Below are positions 1-9,277 of a stretch of 64,000 bases of DNA, one piece after another. Every line of letters starts with the position of its first letter. The first letter of the stretch is position 1. A program made the translations under genes and the position numbers. The stretch is from an uncultured Lachnotalea sp. (GTDB lineage Bacteria > Bacillota > Clostridia > Lachnospirales > Lachnospiraceae), in contig CAMSZT010000008.1 of assembly GCA_947066815.1 (NCBI GenBank), positions 24,245-88,244 of the forward strand. The letters run 5' to 3'. Below the pieces are notes generated by a model that saw nothing but the letters and a program-made list of their open reading frames with translations, was not told the origin of the DNA and did not search any database.

Positions 1-7
1 AAATAAC

Positions 8-37
8 AGGAAACGGCAGCTGTTTTTGCCGTTTCCT
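8..37. terminator. Hairpin, probable terminator of an upstream gene
   Basis: An 11-bp perfect inverted repeat (8-18 with 27-37, AGGAAACGGCA/TGCCGTTTCCT) closes an 8-nt loop containing a T run. The rest of the stretch up to the hisZ promoter shows no gene. No long T tract follows, so termination is inferred from position and stem only. Confidence 0.5.
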
Positions 38-180
38 GCATGTTCTCATAGTAGCATGAGGAGTGGCCGGTGTCAATTGGAAATGGGGATTCCCATATTT
101 TTTGTGGTTTGTCCTTGTCGATTTTGTCATTCGGTAGTACAATACCTTTGTTGAGCGGGAACCTTTTTTGAAATCCGGAA

Positions 181-209
181 TTGACAGATGATATGAGATT
201 CGCTATAAT
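181..209 (+). promoter_or_regulatory. Consensus sigma-A promoter of the his operon
   Basis: TTGACA (181-186) and TATAAT (204-209) are both perfect consensus with a 17-bp spacer. Transcription would start near 216, about 55 nt before the hisZ start. No T-box or attenuator fits in so short a leader. Confidence 0.85.
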
Positions 210-269
210 GAGCTTCACGTGATAATTTGATAACACGTTACTATAGTAAAGCGATATGGGAGACATTCT

Positions 270-1553
270 ATGAAACAACTGCTTCATACCCCGGAGGGCG
301 TCCGGGATATTTACAATTCGGAATACGAGAGGAAGCTGGCGGTGGAGGGCCGGATCCGGGAGGTCCTCCGGTCCTACGGCTACAGTGAGCTGCAGACACC
401 CTCCTTTGAGTTTTTTGACATTTTTAACAAGGAGCGGGGCAGCGTGGCCTCCAGGGAGATGTACAAGTTTTTTGACCGGGAAGGGAACACCCTGGTGCTC
501 CGGCCGGACATGACGCCGCCGGTGGCCCGGTGTGCGGCCAAATATTATATGGAAGAAACTCTTCCCATCCGGCTGTCTTATCTGGCCAACACCTTTATCA
601 ACCACTCCAGCTATCAGGGGAGGCTGAAGGAGTCGACGGTGCAGGGAGCGGAGTTCATCGGCGATGCCTCCAGTGACGCCGATGCGGAGATGGTGGCCCT
701 CTCGGTGGAGGCGCTTCTGGCGGCGGGCCTTAAGGATTTCCAGGTGGATGTGGGCCAGGTGGAGTTTTTTAACGGGCTGGTGGAGGAGGCCGGACTTGAG
801 CCGGAGACCGAGGTGCGCCTGAGAGAGCTGATCGAGGAGAAGAATTTCTTTGGCGTGGAGGAGCTGGTGTCCGGGCAGAAGCTTGACGGGCGGATCTCGG
901 AGGTGTTCCGGAGACTCCCGGAGCTGTTCGGCCCGGCAGAGCTTCTTGGGACGGCGGAGGAGCTGGCGGTCAACGCCCGCATGGGGGCGGCGGTGGAGCG
1001 GCTTGAAAACCTCTGGCGGATCTTGAAGCTCTACGGCCTCTCAGATTATGTGTCCTTCGACCTCGGCATGCTTGGAAAGTACCAGTACTATACGGGGATC
1101 ATTTTCCGGGGGGTCACCTTCGGCATGGGGGAGCCCATTCTGTCGGGGGGGCGCTATGACGGACTGATGCGGCAGTTTGGGAAGGAGGCCCCGGCAGTGG
1201 GCTTTTCCATTTCCGTGGACGGCCTTTTGTCGGCCCTCTCCAGGCAGCACGTCCCAGTGCGGATTCCGGAGCCCGCTCTGCTGTTCGTCTATGACAGGGA
1301 GCAGAGGGAGACTGCCGTTCCCCTGGCGGCCAGGTGGCGGCGGGAGGGGCGGAAGCTCCAGTTCGTGCGGAAGGGGGAGGGAATTTCCCTGGCGGAGTAC
1401 AAGAGCTTCGGGGAGAGGAACCGCATGGACACGCTGTATTATCTCTCGGCGGATGGATTTTTTGTCTGGGAGAGGGGAGCGGATGAGGCGGAGGAGCGGG
1501 AGCTCTCAGAGGTAAGGCCGGAAATACCGGAACGGGAGGAGGACGTGCGGTGA
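270..1553 (+). CDS. hisZ: ATP phosphoribosyltransferase regulatory subunit HisZ
   Basis: HisZ is a catalytically dead histidyl-tRNA synthetase paralogue. It forms the hetero-octameric ATP phosphoribosyltransferase with short-form HisG, the first step of histidine synthesis. The 427-residue protein has the HisRS-like core: a TPEGVRD start, a motif-2-like [11 protein letters not shown] around residues 76-86 and a late GGRYDGL motif. The length is usual for the family. GGGAG sits 7 nt before the ATG. The stop codon overlaps the GTG start of hisG by 4 bp, consistent with coupled translation of the two subunits. It is the first gene behind the consensus promoter at 181-209. Confidence 0.93.
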   Translation: MKQLLHTPEGVRDIYNSEYERKLAVEGRIREVLRSYGYSELQTPSFEFFDIFNKERGSVASREMYKFFDREGNTLVLRPDMTPPVARCAAKYYMEETLPIRLSYLANTFINHSSYQGRLKESTVQGAEFIGDASSDADAEMVALSVEALLAAGLKDFQVDVGQVEFFNGLVEEAGLEPETEVRLRELIEEKNFFGVEELVSGQKLDGRISEVFRRLPELFGPAELLGTAEELAVNARMGAAVERLENLWRILKLYGLSDYVSFDLGMLGKYQYYTGIIFRGVTFGMGEPILSGGRYDGLMRQFGKEAPAVGFSISVDGLLSALSRQHVPVRIPEPALLFVYDREQRETAVPLAARWRREGRKLQFVRKGEGISLAEYKSFGERNRMDTLYYLSADGFFVWERGADEAEERELSEVRPEIPEREEDVR

Positions 1554-2209
1554 GATATCTGACGATCGCCCTGGCGAAAGGGCGGATGGCGAAAAAGTCC
1601 ATGGAGCTTTTCGAGGCCATCGGGATCCCCTGCGAGGAGATGAAAGAGGAAGGAACGAGAAAACTGATCTTTGTCAATGAGGACCTCAAGGTGCGGTTTT
1701 TTCTGGCCAAGGCCAACGACGTGCCCACCTATGTGGAGTATGGGGCGGCCGATTTGGGGATCGTGGGAAAAGATACCCTTCTGGAGGAGGGCAGACGGCT
1801 CTATGAGGTGCTGGATCTGGGGATCGGCCGGTGCCGCATGTGCGTCTGTGGGCCGAGGGAGGCGGCGGATAAGTTAAAACACCATGAGCTGATCCGGGTG
1901 GCCACCAAGTATCCGGGCATTGCCAAGGATTATTTCTATAATAAGAAGCATCAGACGGTGGAGATCATCAAGCTGAACGGTTCCATCGAGCTGGCTCCCA
2001 TCGTGGGTCTTGCGGAGGTGATCGTGGACATCGTGGAGACCGGGTCCACTCTCCGGGAGAACGGGCTGGACGTGCTGGAGGAGATCGTGCCTCTCTCGGC
2101 CAGGATGGTGGTCAACCAGGTGAGCATGAAGATCGAGCATGAGCGGATCAGCCGGATCCTGGACGCCATGCGGGTGCTTTTAAGGGAACAGGGAGGTAGG
2201 ATGATATGA
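1550..2209 (+). CDS. hisG: ATP phosphoribosyltransferase catalytic subunit, short form HisG
   Basis: Condenses ATP with PRPP to phosphoribosyl-ATP, the committed and feedback-inhibited step of histidine synthesis. At 219 residues it is the short form that lacks the C-terminal ACT-like regulatory domain and needs HisZ, encoded just upstream. The N-terminal motif [10 protein letters not shown] and the PRPP-binding region [16 protein letters not shown] (about residues 157-172) are typical. The start is GTG at 1550, inside the hisZ stop, with GGGAGGA 9-15 nt ahead. Its own stop overlaps the hisD start (ATATGA). Confidence 0.95.
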   Translation: MRYLTIALAKGRMAKKSMELFEAIGIPCEEMKEEGTRKLIFVNEDLKVRFFLAKANDVPTYVEYGAADLGIVGKDTLLEEGRRLYEVLDLGIGRCRMCVCGPREAADKLKHHELIRVATKYPGIAKDYFYNKKHQTVEIIKLNGSIELAPIVGLAEVIVDIVETGSTLRENGLDVLEEIVPLSARMVVNQVSMKIEHERISRILDAMRVLLREQGGRMI

Positions 2210-3495
2210 AGATGGTAAGGCTTGGGGAGGATTCGAGGCGGGCGCTTAAAGAGCTTCTTGCGAAACGGAGTCCTTCCCAGTACGGGGCTTATTTAGGCAC
2301 GGTGAATGAGATCGTGGAAAATGTGAGGAAAAACGGGGATGCCGCCCTCTTTGCCTACACGGAGCGGTTTGACGGCTGTCAGGTGTCTCCGGAGAACGTG
2401 CTGGTGACGGAGGAGGAGATCGAAAAGGCCTACGAGGAAGTGGACAAAGAACTTCTCTCGGTCATCCGGAAGGCTCTTGTGAACATCCGGGCTTTTCATG
2501 AGAAACAGCGCCGCTGCAGCTGGTTTGACTCTTCGGAGGAGGGCATCCTTCTGGGGCAGAAGCTTACGCCCCTAAACCGGGTCGGCGTCTATGTGCCCGG
2601 TGGGAAGGCGGTGTATCCCTCGTCGGTGCTCATGAATATCGTGCCGGCAAAGGCGGCCGGCGTGGGGGAAATCGTCATGACGACGCCGCCGGCAAAGGAC
2701 GGAAGCTTAAATCCGGCGGTCCTGGCGGCGGCGAAGGAGGCCGGGGCAGACCGGATCTTCAAGGCAGGGGGAGCCCAGGCGGTGGCGGCCCTGGCCTTCG
2801 GGACGGAATCCATCCCCAAGGTGGACAAGATCGTGGGACCGGGGAATATTTTCGTGGCTCTGGCCAAGAAGGCGGTCTTTGGATTTGTGAGCATTGACTC
2901 CATCGCCGGTCCCAGTGAGATCCTGGTGCTGGCCGACGAGACGGCCAACCCCCGCTATGTGGCGGCGGACCTTCTGTCCCAGGCGGAGCACGACGAGATG
3001 GCCTCGGCCATTCTGGTGACCACCTCGGAGAAGCTGGCAGACGAGGTCAACCGGGAGATCGACGGGTTCCTGAAGGAGCTATCCCGCCGGGAGATCATGG
3101 AGAAGTCCCTGGATACCTATGGCTGTATCCTTTTGGCCAGAGATCTGGAGGAAGCCGTTTCGGCGGTCAATGACATTGCCTCGGAGCATCTGGAGATCAT
3201 GACAAAGGACGCCTTTTCGGTCATGACGAAGATCCGCAACGCGGGGGCGATCTTCATCGGGGATCACAGCTGTGAGCCGCTGGGGGATTATTTTGCGGGG
3301 CCCAACCACGTGCTTCCCACCAACGGGACGGCGAAATTTTTCTCGCCCCTGGGCGTGGATGATTTCATGAAGAAGTCCAGTATCATTTCCTATTCCAGGG
3401 AGGCCCTCATGCCGGTCCATGAGGACATTATGCGGTTTGCCAGGAAGGAAGGGCTGACGGCCCATGAGAATGCCATCAAGGTGAGGTTTGAATAA
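2206..3495 (+). CDS. hisD: Histidinol dehydrogenase
   Basis: NAD- and zinc-dependent oxidation of L-histidinol to histidine in two steps, the last reaction of the pathway. The 429-residue length is standard. Recognisable family motifs are [35 protein letters not shown] (zinc ligand region), SEHLEIM and [13 protein letters not shown]. The ATG at 2206 overlaps the hisG stop and has GGGAGG 10 nt upstream; ATG 2212 is a possible alternative. It is the third gene of a tightly coupled operon, so expression should track the promoter at 181. Confidence 0.95.
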   Translation: MKMVRLGEDSRRALKELLAKRSPSQYGAYLGTVNEIVENVRKNGDAALFAYTERFDGCQVSPENVLVTEEEIEKAYEEVDKELLSVIRKALVNIRAFHEKQRRCSWFDSSEEGILLGQKLTPLNRVGVYVPGGKAVYPSSVLMNIVPAKAAGVGEIVMTTPPAKDGSLNPAVLAAAKEAGADRIFKAGGAQAVAALAFGTESIPKVDKIVGPGNIFVALAKKAVFGFVSIDSIAGPSEILVLADETANPRYVAADLLSQAEHDEMASAILVTTSEKLADEVNREIDGFLKELSRREIMEKSLDTYGCILLARDLEEAVSAVNDIASEHLEIMTKDAFSVMTKIRNAGAIFIGDHSCEPLGDYFAGPNHVLPTNGTAKFFSPLGVDDFMKKSSIISYSREALMPVHEDIMRFARKEGLTAHENAIKVRFE

Positions 3496-3505
3496 GGAGG
3501 ATATT

Positions 3506-4093
3506 ATGGCCAGGACGGCGACGATCGAACGGAAAACAAAGGAGACGGAGATTTCTCTGACCCTGGATCTGGACGGGACGGGAGAGAGCAGGGTGGACAC
3601 GGGGATCGGCTTTTTGGATCACATGCTGACCCTGTTTGCGAAGCATGGTTTTTTTGATCTGGAGGTCACGGTGAAGGGGGATCTGGAGGTGGACACCCAT
3701 CATACCATCGAGGATACAGGCATTGTGCTGGGCCAGGCGATCGCCCGGGCGGTGGGGGACAAACAGGGGATCTGCCGCTATGGCTCCTGCATGCTCCCCA
3801 TGGACGAGGTGCTCATGGTCTGCGCCCTGGACCTCTCTGGCCGCCCCTATCTGGTCTTTGACGCGGAACTCAAAGCGGAGCGGGTGGGGAGCCTGGAGAC
3901 AGAGATGGTCCAGGAGTTTTTCTATGCGATCTCCTACGCGGCGGCCATGAACCTTCATATCAAAGAGCTTCACGGGGAGAACACCCACCATGTGATCGAG
4001 GCCATGTTCAAGGCCTTCGCCAGAGCCCTCGACATGGCGACCGGGAAGGACGAGCGGATCCGGGGACTGCTTTCCACGAAAGGGTCCCTGTAA
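3506..4093 (+). CDS. hisB: Imidazoleglycerol-phosphate dehydratase
   Basis: Dehydrates imidazole glycerol phosphate to imidazole acetol phosphate. It is the monofunctional 195-residue form, with no histidinol-phosphatase domain. Manganese-binding histidine clusters are visible: [18 protein letters not shown] and [13 protein letters not shown]. The ATG at 3506 is chosen over an upstream TTG (3488) because AAGGAGG (3494-3500) stands 6 nt before it and the longer form would overlap hisD without need. The operon lacks hisH, hisA and hisF, whose products make the substrate; they must lie elsewhere. Confidence 0.94.
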   Translation: MARTATIERKTKETEISLTLDLDGTGESRVDTGIGFLDHMLTLFAKHGFFDLEVTVKGDLEVDTHHTIEDTGIVLGQAIARAVGDKQGICRYGSCMLPMDEVLMVCALDLSGRPYLVFDAELKAERVGSLETEMVQEFFYAISYAAAMNLHIKELHGENTHHVIEAMFKAFARALDMATGKDERIRGLLSTKGSL

Positions 4094-4116
4094 TAAAGAA
4101 AATGGTGAGGAAAGAA

Positions 4117-5391
4117 ATGATGACGGAGAAAAAGAAGCTGGGGGTTTTTTCAGCCCTCTCGGAGGGGGCCGAAGAGCGGTTTTTGTTTTTTGACCATGAC
4201 GGGGCGGATCTTCTGATGGCGGAGGACGCCTCGGGCGACGACAGGGGGCATGAGGAGAGCATCGGACTGCTGAAGCGGCTGATCCGGGAGCTGGACGTTC
4301 CGGTGCTCGCTGGAGGCCTTGTGAAGCGGGTGGAGGATGTGAAGAAGTACCTCTACGCCGGGGCGAAGATGGTGTATTTAAAGGCTTCGGAGCCTGAGAC
4401 TTCGGAGCTTCTTAAGGAAGTCTCGGACCGGTTTGGAAAAGAGAAGATCTTAGTCTGGCTGGATGCACCGGGAAGCCCTGCCCGTGCGGCGGAGTATGAA
4501 GCCCTGGGGGCGGGCGGTTTTCTTCTTGCGGCAGGGGATTGTCCCGGGGAGGGGATCTCTCACCCGGTGTATCTTTTGTCGGAGGACGGGAGGGAGGAGA
4601 CAGTCTCGGCTCTCCTGTCCGTTCCCGGCGCGGCCGGGGTGATCCTCACGGGAAAAGCCGGGGAGGCTTCCATGGAAATTTCTTCGGCGGAATCCTCTTC
4701 CGCGGGGGTTTCTTTTATGGAGCTCAAAGCGGGGCTCTCGGAGGCAGGCTTTTCCATGGAGATCTTCCGGTCGCCGGTCTCCTGGGCGGAGCTTAAAAAA
4801 GGGCCGGACGGCCTTCTGCCGGTCATTGTCCAGGATTACCGGACGAACGAGGTGCTGATGATGGCCTACATGGATGAGCCGGCCTTTCTGGAGACCCTCC
4901 GGTCCGGGCGGATGTGCTATTACAGCCGGAGCAGGAAGAGCCGGTGGTTAAAGGGAGAGACCTCCGGCCATTTCCAGTATGTGAAGTCCCTGCACCTGGA
5001 CTGTGACAGCGACACGCTTCTGGCGAAGGTCTTCCAGGTGGGGGCGGCCTGCCATACCGGCTCCCGGTCCTGCTTTTTCCGGACGCTGGTGAAAAAGGAG
5101 TACGACGAGACCAATCCGCTCCTGGTGTTCGAGAAGGTCTACGAGGTGATCCGGGACCGGAAGCTCCATCCCAAGGAGGGCTCTTACACCAACTATCTGT
5201 TTGACAAAGGGCTCGACAAGATCTTAAAGAAGGTGGGGGAGGAAGCCACGGAGATCGTCATCGCGGCCAAGAATCCCGACCCGGAGGAGATCATCTATGA
5301 GCTGTCGGACTTCCTTTACCACGCTATGGTTCTGATGGCGGAGAAGGGCGTCACCTGGGAGGATGTGACCGGGGAGCTGGCCAATCGGTAG
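4117..5391 (+). CDS. hisIE: HisIE with an extra N-terminal HisA/HisF-like domain
   Basis: Two pathway steps in one chain: phosphoribosyl-AMP cyclohydrolase (HisI, about residues 230-325) and phosphoribosyl-ATP pyrophosphatase (HisE, about 337-424). HisI motifs are [27 protein letters not shown] and [11 protein letters not shown] (zinc and catalysis). HisE motifs are [20 protein letters not shown] and [13 protein letters not shown]. The first roughly 220 residues align by eye with HisF/His[48 protein letters not shown] and ILVWLD. The catalytic first-strand Asp is absent and the barrel is shortened. ATG 4117 is preferred (GGTGAGG upstream) over 4102. Normal HisIE is about 200 residues, so this is a fusion with a decayed or repurposed barrel. 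Confidence 0.9.
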   Translation: MMTEKKKLGVFSALSEGAEERFLFFDHDGADLLMAEDASGDDRGHEESIGLLKRLIRELDVPVLAGGLVKRVEDVKKYLYAGAKMVYLKASEPETSELLKEVSDRFGKEKILVWLDAPGSPARAAEYEALGAGGFLLAAGDCPGEGISHPVYLLSEDGREETVSALLSVPGAAGVILTGKAGEASMEISSAESSSAGVSFMELKAGLSEAGFSMEIFRSPVSWAELKKGPDGLLPVIVQDYRTNEVLMMAYMDEPAFLETLRSGRMCYYSRSRKSRWLKGETSGHFQYVKSLHLDCDSDTLLAKVFQVGAACHTGSRSCFFRTLVKKEYDETNPLLVFEKVYEVIRDRKLHPKEGSYTNYLFDKGLDKILKKVGEEATEIVIAAKNPDPEEIIYELSDFLYHAMVLMAEKGVTWEDVTGELANR

Positions 5392-5457
5392 GCGGCGCAG
5401 TAAAATCGGCCAAACCGACGTGTCTGCCGGGGAATGTCGCCGGACACTCTGAAAACA
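5391..5457 (+). repeat. Half copy of the palindromic element found at 55511-55757
   Basis: From the hisIE stop codon onward the sequence resembles the right arm of the large palindrome at 55662-55727: both read GCGGCGCAGT, then an AAAT, then AAACC, GACGTGTC and GCCG-GGAA blocks in the same order. No matching left arm is present here because that side is hisIE coding sequence. It is directly followed by a promoter. The similarity is by eye, with mismatches and a 1-nt gap. Confidence 0.5.
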
Positions 5458-5458
5458 C

Positions 5459-5487
5459 TTGAATCCGCCCCCGAAATGAAGTAAAAT
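5459..5487 (+). promoter_or_regulatory. Probable sigma-A promoter for the unknown gene at 5547
   Basis: TTGAAT (5459-5464) and TAAAAT (5482-5487) with a 17-bp spacer, about 60 bp before the next start codon. It separates this gene from the his operon. Confidence 0.6.
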
Positions 5488-5546
5488 AGAACTAAAGGAC
5501 GTCGGAGGGTCGGAACGGCCTTCCGTGAAGTAAAGGGGGAGCAGCT

Positions 5547-5972
5547 ATGGCATGGCAGGATCAATGTCTGCGTTCGTTGACAGACGCAAAACTGTTTTTA
5601 TCGACGGCCCACATGGACCGGTTCAAGGAGACTTGGAAGGTGCTGAAAAAACAGCCTTTCTGCACGAAGGGACTCTGTAAATGTCTGTTTCTTTCGGCCT
5701 GGGACCAGGAGCATTACCAGTTTCTGAAGGATACGGTGGAGGAGATGATCGCGAGGAAGGACACCGATACCTCCTATATGCTGGAGAAGGGCCGGGTGGT
5801 ACTGGGCAATGTGGCTCTGAGCGAACGGGAGCTTTTCAAACTCTCCATTGAGTTTCTGGAGAAGGAAGGGAAGACTCCGGACGAGAGGTGCCTGTTAAAG
5901 CTGTCCCACCACTGGGTGCCCATCACGGACAATACGCTGGAGATGGGAAGGCTTCTGGATTCAATGGAATAA
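5547..5972 (+). CDS. Unknown small cytoplasmic protein
   Basis: I do not recognise this 141-residue protein. It is soluble, has no signal peptide or membrane segment, and is predicted mostly helical. A cysteine cluster (CTKGLCKC, about residues 38-45) could bind metal, though no second Cys/His cluster completes a zinc ribbon. AAAGGGGGAG lies 8 nt before the ATG, codon use resembles neighbouring genes, and a promoter and a terminator bracket it as a single-gene unit, so it is very likely real. Function is unassigned. Confidence 0.8.
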   Translation: MAWQDQCLRSLTDAKLFLSTAHMDRFKETWKVLKKQPFCTKGLCKCLFLSAWDQEHYQFLKDTVEEMIARKDTDTSYMLEKGRVVLGNVALSERELFKLSIEFLEKEGKTPDERCLLKLSHHWVPITDNTLEMGRLLDSME

Positions 5973-6004
5973 AAGAAACGGTAGAGAAACATAGAAAGCA
6001 ACAG

Positions 6005-6044
6005 AAGGCGCTCGGATGCTGGCCGGCAGCTGAGCGCCTTTTGA
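6005..6044 (+). terminator. Terminator after the unknown gene
   Basis: A 9-bp perfect stem AAGGCGCTC/GAGCGCCTT (6005-6013 with 6032-6040) is followed by TT, 33 bp past the stop codon. Confidence 0.65.
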
Positions 6045-6124
6045 AATGTGGAGGAGGGGCAGGCCTTGTCCGCCCTTGTACAATCTGTATGGTTTTTGCG
6101 GGGATATTACAGGCAAAATGCGGG

Positions 6125-6154
6125 TTGTTTCTTCTCCGGAAAATGCGTTAAGAT
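6125..6154 (+). promoter_or_regulatory. Possible promoter of the SDR gene
   Basis: TTGTTT (6125-6130) and TAAGAT (6149-6154) are separated by 18 bp, about 50 bp before the SDR start. The match is moderate. Confidence 0.4.
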
Positions 6155-6206
6155 TGGGGCAGGGGTTTGATGCTTGTTGACGATGCGCAGGAAAAGGAGA
6201 AGGGGT

Positions 6207-7055
6207 ATGGATGTAAAGGGATTATTTGGATTTGAGAACAAGAACGTGGTCATCACCGGGGCGGGCTCCGGCATGGGGAAGGCGGCGGCGAAGCTTCTGG
6301 CGGAGCTTGGGGCCAACGTCTATGCGACGGTGAGGAGCAAGCCCTTAGATTTTGCGGTGGCGAAGGAGATCAGGACGGATTTTAGCCGGCCGGAGGCGGT
6401 CCGGGAGGTGGCGGACCAGGTGCCGGAGGAGATCGAGGCTTTGTTCATCTGCCACGGGATCTCGGACAAGCCGGGGCGCACCAACGCCATGGAGGTCCAG
6501 CTCACCAACTATTTCAGCTTTCAGTGCCTGACCGAGGCCTTAAAGCCCAGGATCGCCGACAACGGTTCCGTCACCTTCATTTCCTCCAACGGCGGCAAGG
6601 AGTGGAGGGCCCATATCCCGGAGTGCGAGGCGGTGCTCGCCTGCGCCTCCTGGGAGGAGGCGGTCTCCTGGTATGAGGCCCACCCGGAGAGCACGGGCCG
6701 GGGCTATGTGTTCGCCAAAGAGTGCCAGAATTTTTATGTGATGTCCAAGGCCTACACGCCGGAGTATACAGAGCGGAGGATCCGCCTCAACGCCATCGCC
6801 CCCGGTTTTACCATCACGGGGCTCAGCGACGATTTTAATAAGTCCATCAACGGGGACGTTCAATTCGGGAAAAATGTCCTGGAAAATCTGTATCTGGGTT
6901 CCTGGAACGGAAGGGCCGCCATGCCGAAGGAGATGGGGCATCCTCTGGTGGCGCTGGGGAGCAAGATCTGCAGCTACGTGAGCGGCCAGGTACTCTATAT
7001 TGACTATGGCAATGCCAGCGCCTGGGAGATCCAGAGCCTGAAAGAAGGGAGATAA
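6207..7055 (+). CDS. SDR-family NAD(P)-dependent oxidoreductase, 3-alpha-hydroxysteroid-dehydrogenase-like
   Basis: A 282-residue classical short-chain dehydrogenase. The Rossmann motif TGAGSGMG is at about residues 17-24, the catalytic serine region ISSNGG at about 125-130, and YVFAK (Tyr167, Lys171) completes the active site. The roughly 40-residue spacing between Ser and Tyr is much longer than in ordinary SDRs and recalls the 3-alpha-HSD/coniferyl-alcohol dehydrogenase subgroup; the substrate (a steroid such as a bile acid, or another alcohol) is inference. The start at 6207 is set by AAAAGGAGAAGGGG just upstream. It has its own likely promoter and no operon partner. Confidence 0.82.
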   Translation: MDVKGLFGFENKNVVITGAGSGMGKAAAKLLAELGANVYATVRSKPLDFAVAKEIRTDFSRPEAVREVADQVPEEIEALFICHGISDKPGRTNAMEVQLTNYFSFQCLTEALKPRIADNGSVTFISSNGGKEWRAHIPECEAVLACASWEEAVSWYEAHPESTGRGYVFAKECQNFYVMSKAYTPEYTERRIRLNAIAPGFTITGLSDDFNKSINGDVQFGKNVLENLYLGSWNGRAAMPKEMGHPLVALGSKICSYVSGQVLYIDYGNASAWEIQSLKEGR

Positions 7056-7060
7056 CGGCT

Positions 7061-7092
7061 AAGGAAACGCTGATCAAGTCACCGTTTCCCTA
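7061..7092 (+). repeat. Small hairpin repeat (GGAAACGCTGATCAA family), copy 1
   Basis: GGAAACGCTGATCAA (7063-7077) is followed by a partly complementary CCGTTTCCCTA, giving a hairpin just after the SDR stop. The same 15-mer recurs at 32946-32960 after the Gfo/Idh gene. It may serve as a terminator. Between 7093 and 7275 I see no gene, only GC-rich short inverted repeats. Confidence 0.5.
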
Positions 7093-7275
7093 AAATATAA
7101 AATTCGTTTCGTGCATTCCATGGCCGCGCGGGGAAGCCTGCGCGGGGGAAAGGCGGCAGGGATGAGCCGGGCGCTTGTCTTGGCCGCTTTTTCTATGCGC
7201 AGGGGGCAGATGCTGCTTCCCTGCTCGATCCATATAGGAATGTCCTCCGGATTTTCTATATGATAGAAAAAGCGC

Positions 7276-7304
7276 TTGAAAAAGTTTTCTATTTCGCATA
7301 TGAT
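7276..7304 (+). promoter_or_regulatory. Promoter of the regulator/kinase/ABC operon
   Basis: TTGAAA (7276-7281) and TATGAT (7299-7304) with a 17-bp spacer lie 53 bp before the regulator start. ATAGAAAA upstream (7263-7270) pairs with TTTTCTAT (7285-7292) across the -35 box, a possible operator. Confidence 0.7.
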
Positions 7305-7356
7305 GCATCATGGAAGCATAAGAGAAGAGCGGGAGTAAAGGAGCGGCGGGACAGAT

Positions 7357-8229
7357 ATGGACACAAATGGAACCGGTCGGGAACGGCTTTTTTTGGTGGA
7401 GGATGACAGGGAGATCCGGGAGATGCTCGGCGGCTTTCTGGAGGCGGAGCATTACGAGGTGGTCTGTGCGGCCGACGGGGACGAGGCGTTAGAACGGTTT
7501 TTGGAAGGGAGCTACAGCCTGGTGCTTTTGGATCTCCGGCTTCCGAAGCGGAGCGGCCTGGAGGTGCTCAAGGAGATCCGAAAGGTCAGTACGGTGCCGG
7601 TTCTGATCCTTTCGGCCAAAGATACGGATTCGGATAAGACTCTGGGGCTTTCCCTGGGGGCGGACGATTATGTGACGAAGCCGTTTTCCGTCACGGAGGT
7701 GCTGGCCAGGATCAAGGCGAACATCCGGAGGAATACGGAGTATGCCGTCTTGGGCGCTCCGGCCGGGAGCGGGCATTCCGGCCGCGAGGGGCGGGACGGG
7801 GGTCCCGCCCGGACGCTCCGATGGGGGCGGCTTTTGCTGGACGAGGAGACCTATTCCGTGAGCAAGGGCGGGGAGCCGGTCAGCCTGACGGCGAAGGAGT
7901 TCGAGATCCTCAGGCTGTTTCTTCGGAATCCGAAACGGGTCTACACGAAGGCCGGGCTCTACGTCAAGGTCTGGGAGGATGAATTTCTGGCCGACGAGAA
8001 CGCGGTCCAGGTCCACATCAGCAGACTGCGGAATAAGATCGAGGACGATCCGAGGAATCCTCGGTGCATCGTCACGGTCTGGGGGATCGGCTACCGGCTG
8101 GGGGAGGAAGGGCCGGATCGGACGGAGAAGCCGGATCAGGCGGAGGAGCCGGATCTGATGGGGAAGCCAGATCGAAAGGGAAGGCCTCAGGATCTGGAGA
8201 GCGGACCGTATTCGGGAGGAAGGTCATGA
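7357..8229 (+). CDS. OmpR/PhoB-family response regulator
   Basis: Receiver domain at about residues 10-125 with acidic pocket EDD (15-17), phosphoacceptor Asp59 (LLDLRLP), Ser86 and Lys108 (VTKPF). A winged-helix DNA-binding domain follows a Gly-rich linker at about 155-250 (SLTAKEFEILRLFL, HISRLRNKIEDDP, VTVWGIGYRL). An unusual charged tail of about 40 residues with repeated KPD/EPD units follows, making 290 residues against the usual 225-240. The kinase gene overlaps its stop by 4 bp (ATGA), and an ABC exporter follows. The set-up resembles antimicrobial-peptide or lantibiotic response modules; that role is inference. Confidence 0.9.
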   Translation: MDTNGTGRERLFLVEDDREIREMLGGFLEAEHYEVVCAADGDEALERFLEGSYSLVLLDLRLPKRSGLEVLKEIRKVSTVPVLILSAKDTDSDKTLGLSLGADDYVTKPFSVTEVLARIKANIRRNTEYAVLGAPAGSGHSGREGRDGGPARTLRWGRLLLDEETYSVSKGGEPVSLTAKEFEILRLFLRNPKRVYTKAGLYVKVWEDEFLADENAVQVHISRLRNKIEDDPRNPRCIVTVWGIGYRLGEEGPDRTEKPDQAEEPDLMGKPDRKGRPQDLESGPYSGGRS

Positions 8230-9140
8230 GGCGGCGGGAGGAGACGGCTTTTTTGGGAAGGGAGCTTAAAAGGATCCTGGATGAAAAAAGCGATGAGAAG
8301 CTGACAGTCTTCACGGGGCGGGAGGAGACGAAGGAGCTCTGTGCCCAGATCAACCGTCTTCTGGACGAGCGGCAGAAGCTCCGGGCGGATCAGAAACAGA
8401 AGGAGGCCGCCATGGCGCAGATGCTTTCCAATGTCTCCCACGATATCCGGACGCCCATGACGGTGCTCCTCGGTTACCTGGAAATGCTCTGCCTCCAAAA
8501 AGATAAGGATTCCGGGGCGGACAGAGCCCTGTGGGGATCCGCCTGGGAGATGGCGGAAAAGGCGGAGCGAAAGGCGGCCCAGGTCATGGAACTGATGGAG
8601 CAGTTTTTTACGCTGTCCAGGCTCCGGGCCGGGGAGGAACGGCTCACCCTGCGCTGCTTTGAGCTCGGTGAGGTCTGCAGGGAGTGCGTGCTGGATTTTT
8701 ATGAACTTCTGACACGCAGGAAGTTTCAGGTGGAGGTTTCCATCCCGGAGGAGGAAGTACCGGCCTTCGGGGACGAGGCGGCCGTCCGGCGGATCTTATC
8801 CAACCTGATCTCCAACGGGGTACGTTATGGGGGAGACGGGAAATACCTTGGTTTTTCCCTGCACAGGGAGGCGCCCTTCGCCTGTATCCGGGTGAGGGAC
8901 AGGGGAATGGGACTTTCGTCGGAGGCGGTCTCCCATGTGTTTGACCGGCTGTTCCGGGCGGAGGCGGAGAGCGGGCGGGAAGTTCCGGGGACCGGGCTGG
9001 GCCTTTCCATCGCAAAGCGGCTGGCGGAGGAGATGGGAGGGACGCTCTCTGTCTTTAGCGAGCCGTTTGTGGAGACCTGCTTTACCCTGCGGATTCCGCT
9101 GGGGGCGGAGGGCGGAAGGGCCGAAGAAAGAAATTCGTAA
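8226..9140 (+). CDS. Sensor histidine kinase without membrane segments
   Basis: HisKA domain with SHDIRTPMTVLLGYLEML (His72), then HATPase_c with N box (LSNLISNGVRYG), G1 (RDRGMGLSSE), F box and G2 (GTGLGLSIAKRLAEEMGG). The 304-residue protein starts at the ATG overlapping the regulator stop. The first 70 residues are charged and helical, with no hydrophobic stretch, so it appears cytoplasmic; any input must come from a partner such as the ABC permease two genes on. In-frame extension upstream to 8064 exists but overlaps the regulator and adds only low-complexity residues. GGAGGAAGG precedes the start. Confidence 0.87.
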   Translation: MRRREETAFLGRELKRILDEKSDEKLTVFTGREETKELCAQINRLLDERQKLRADQKQKEAAMAQMLSNVSHDIRTPMTVLLGYLEMLCLQKDKDSGADRALWGSAWEMAEKAERKAAQVMELMEQFFTLSRLRAGEERLTLRCFELGEVCRECVLDFYELLTRRKFQVEVSIPEEEVPAFGDEAAVRRILSNLISNGVRYGGDGKYLGFSLHREAPFACIRVRDRGMGLSSEAVSHVFDRLFRAEAESGREVPGTGLGLSIAKRLAEEMGGTLSVFSEPFVETCFTLRIPLGAEGGRAEERNS

Positions 9141-9174
9141 GGTTTGGTTCAGCACTTCGAAAGCACTGCCTGCT

Positions 9175-9259
9175 AAAATGGTTCTAGGCAATTGCGAAAC
9201 ATAAAATCGCGAGAATATTCGATAAGCTTTTGAGTTTCGCGATCGCCTGAAAATGGTCC
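9175..9259. repeat. Palindromic mobile-like element, copy 1
   Basis: The core at 9187-9247 has imperfect terminal inverted repeats: GGCAATTGCGAAAC at the left and GTTTCGCGATCGCC at the right. The reverse complement of the core matches the element at 53706-53768 over almost its whole length. Short direct repeats AAAATGGTTC (9175-9184) and AAAATGGTCC (9250-9259) flank it, as a target-site duplication would. It sits exactly between kinase and ATPase genes. Confidence 0.7.
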
Positions 9260-9277
9260 CATAAGGAGGAAATGACA

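Noticed and set aside
614..1728. Long minus-strand frames inside hisZ and hisG
   Set aside because: They are antisense shadows in GC-rich coding sequence, without ribosome-binding sites or recognisable domains.
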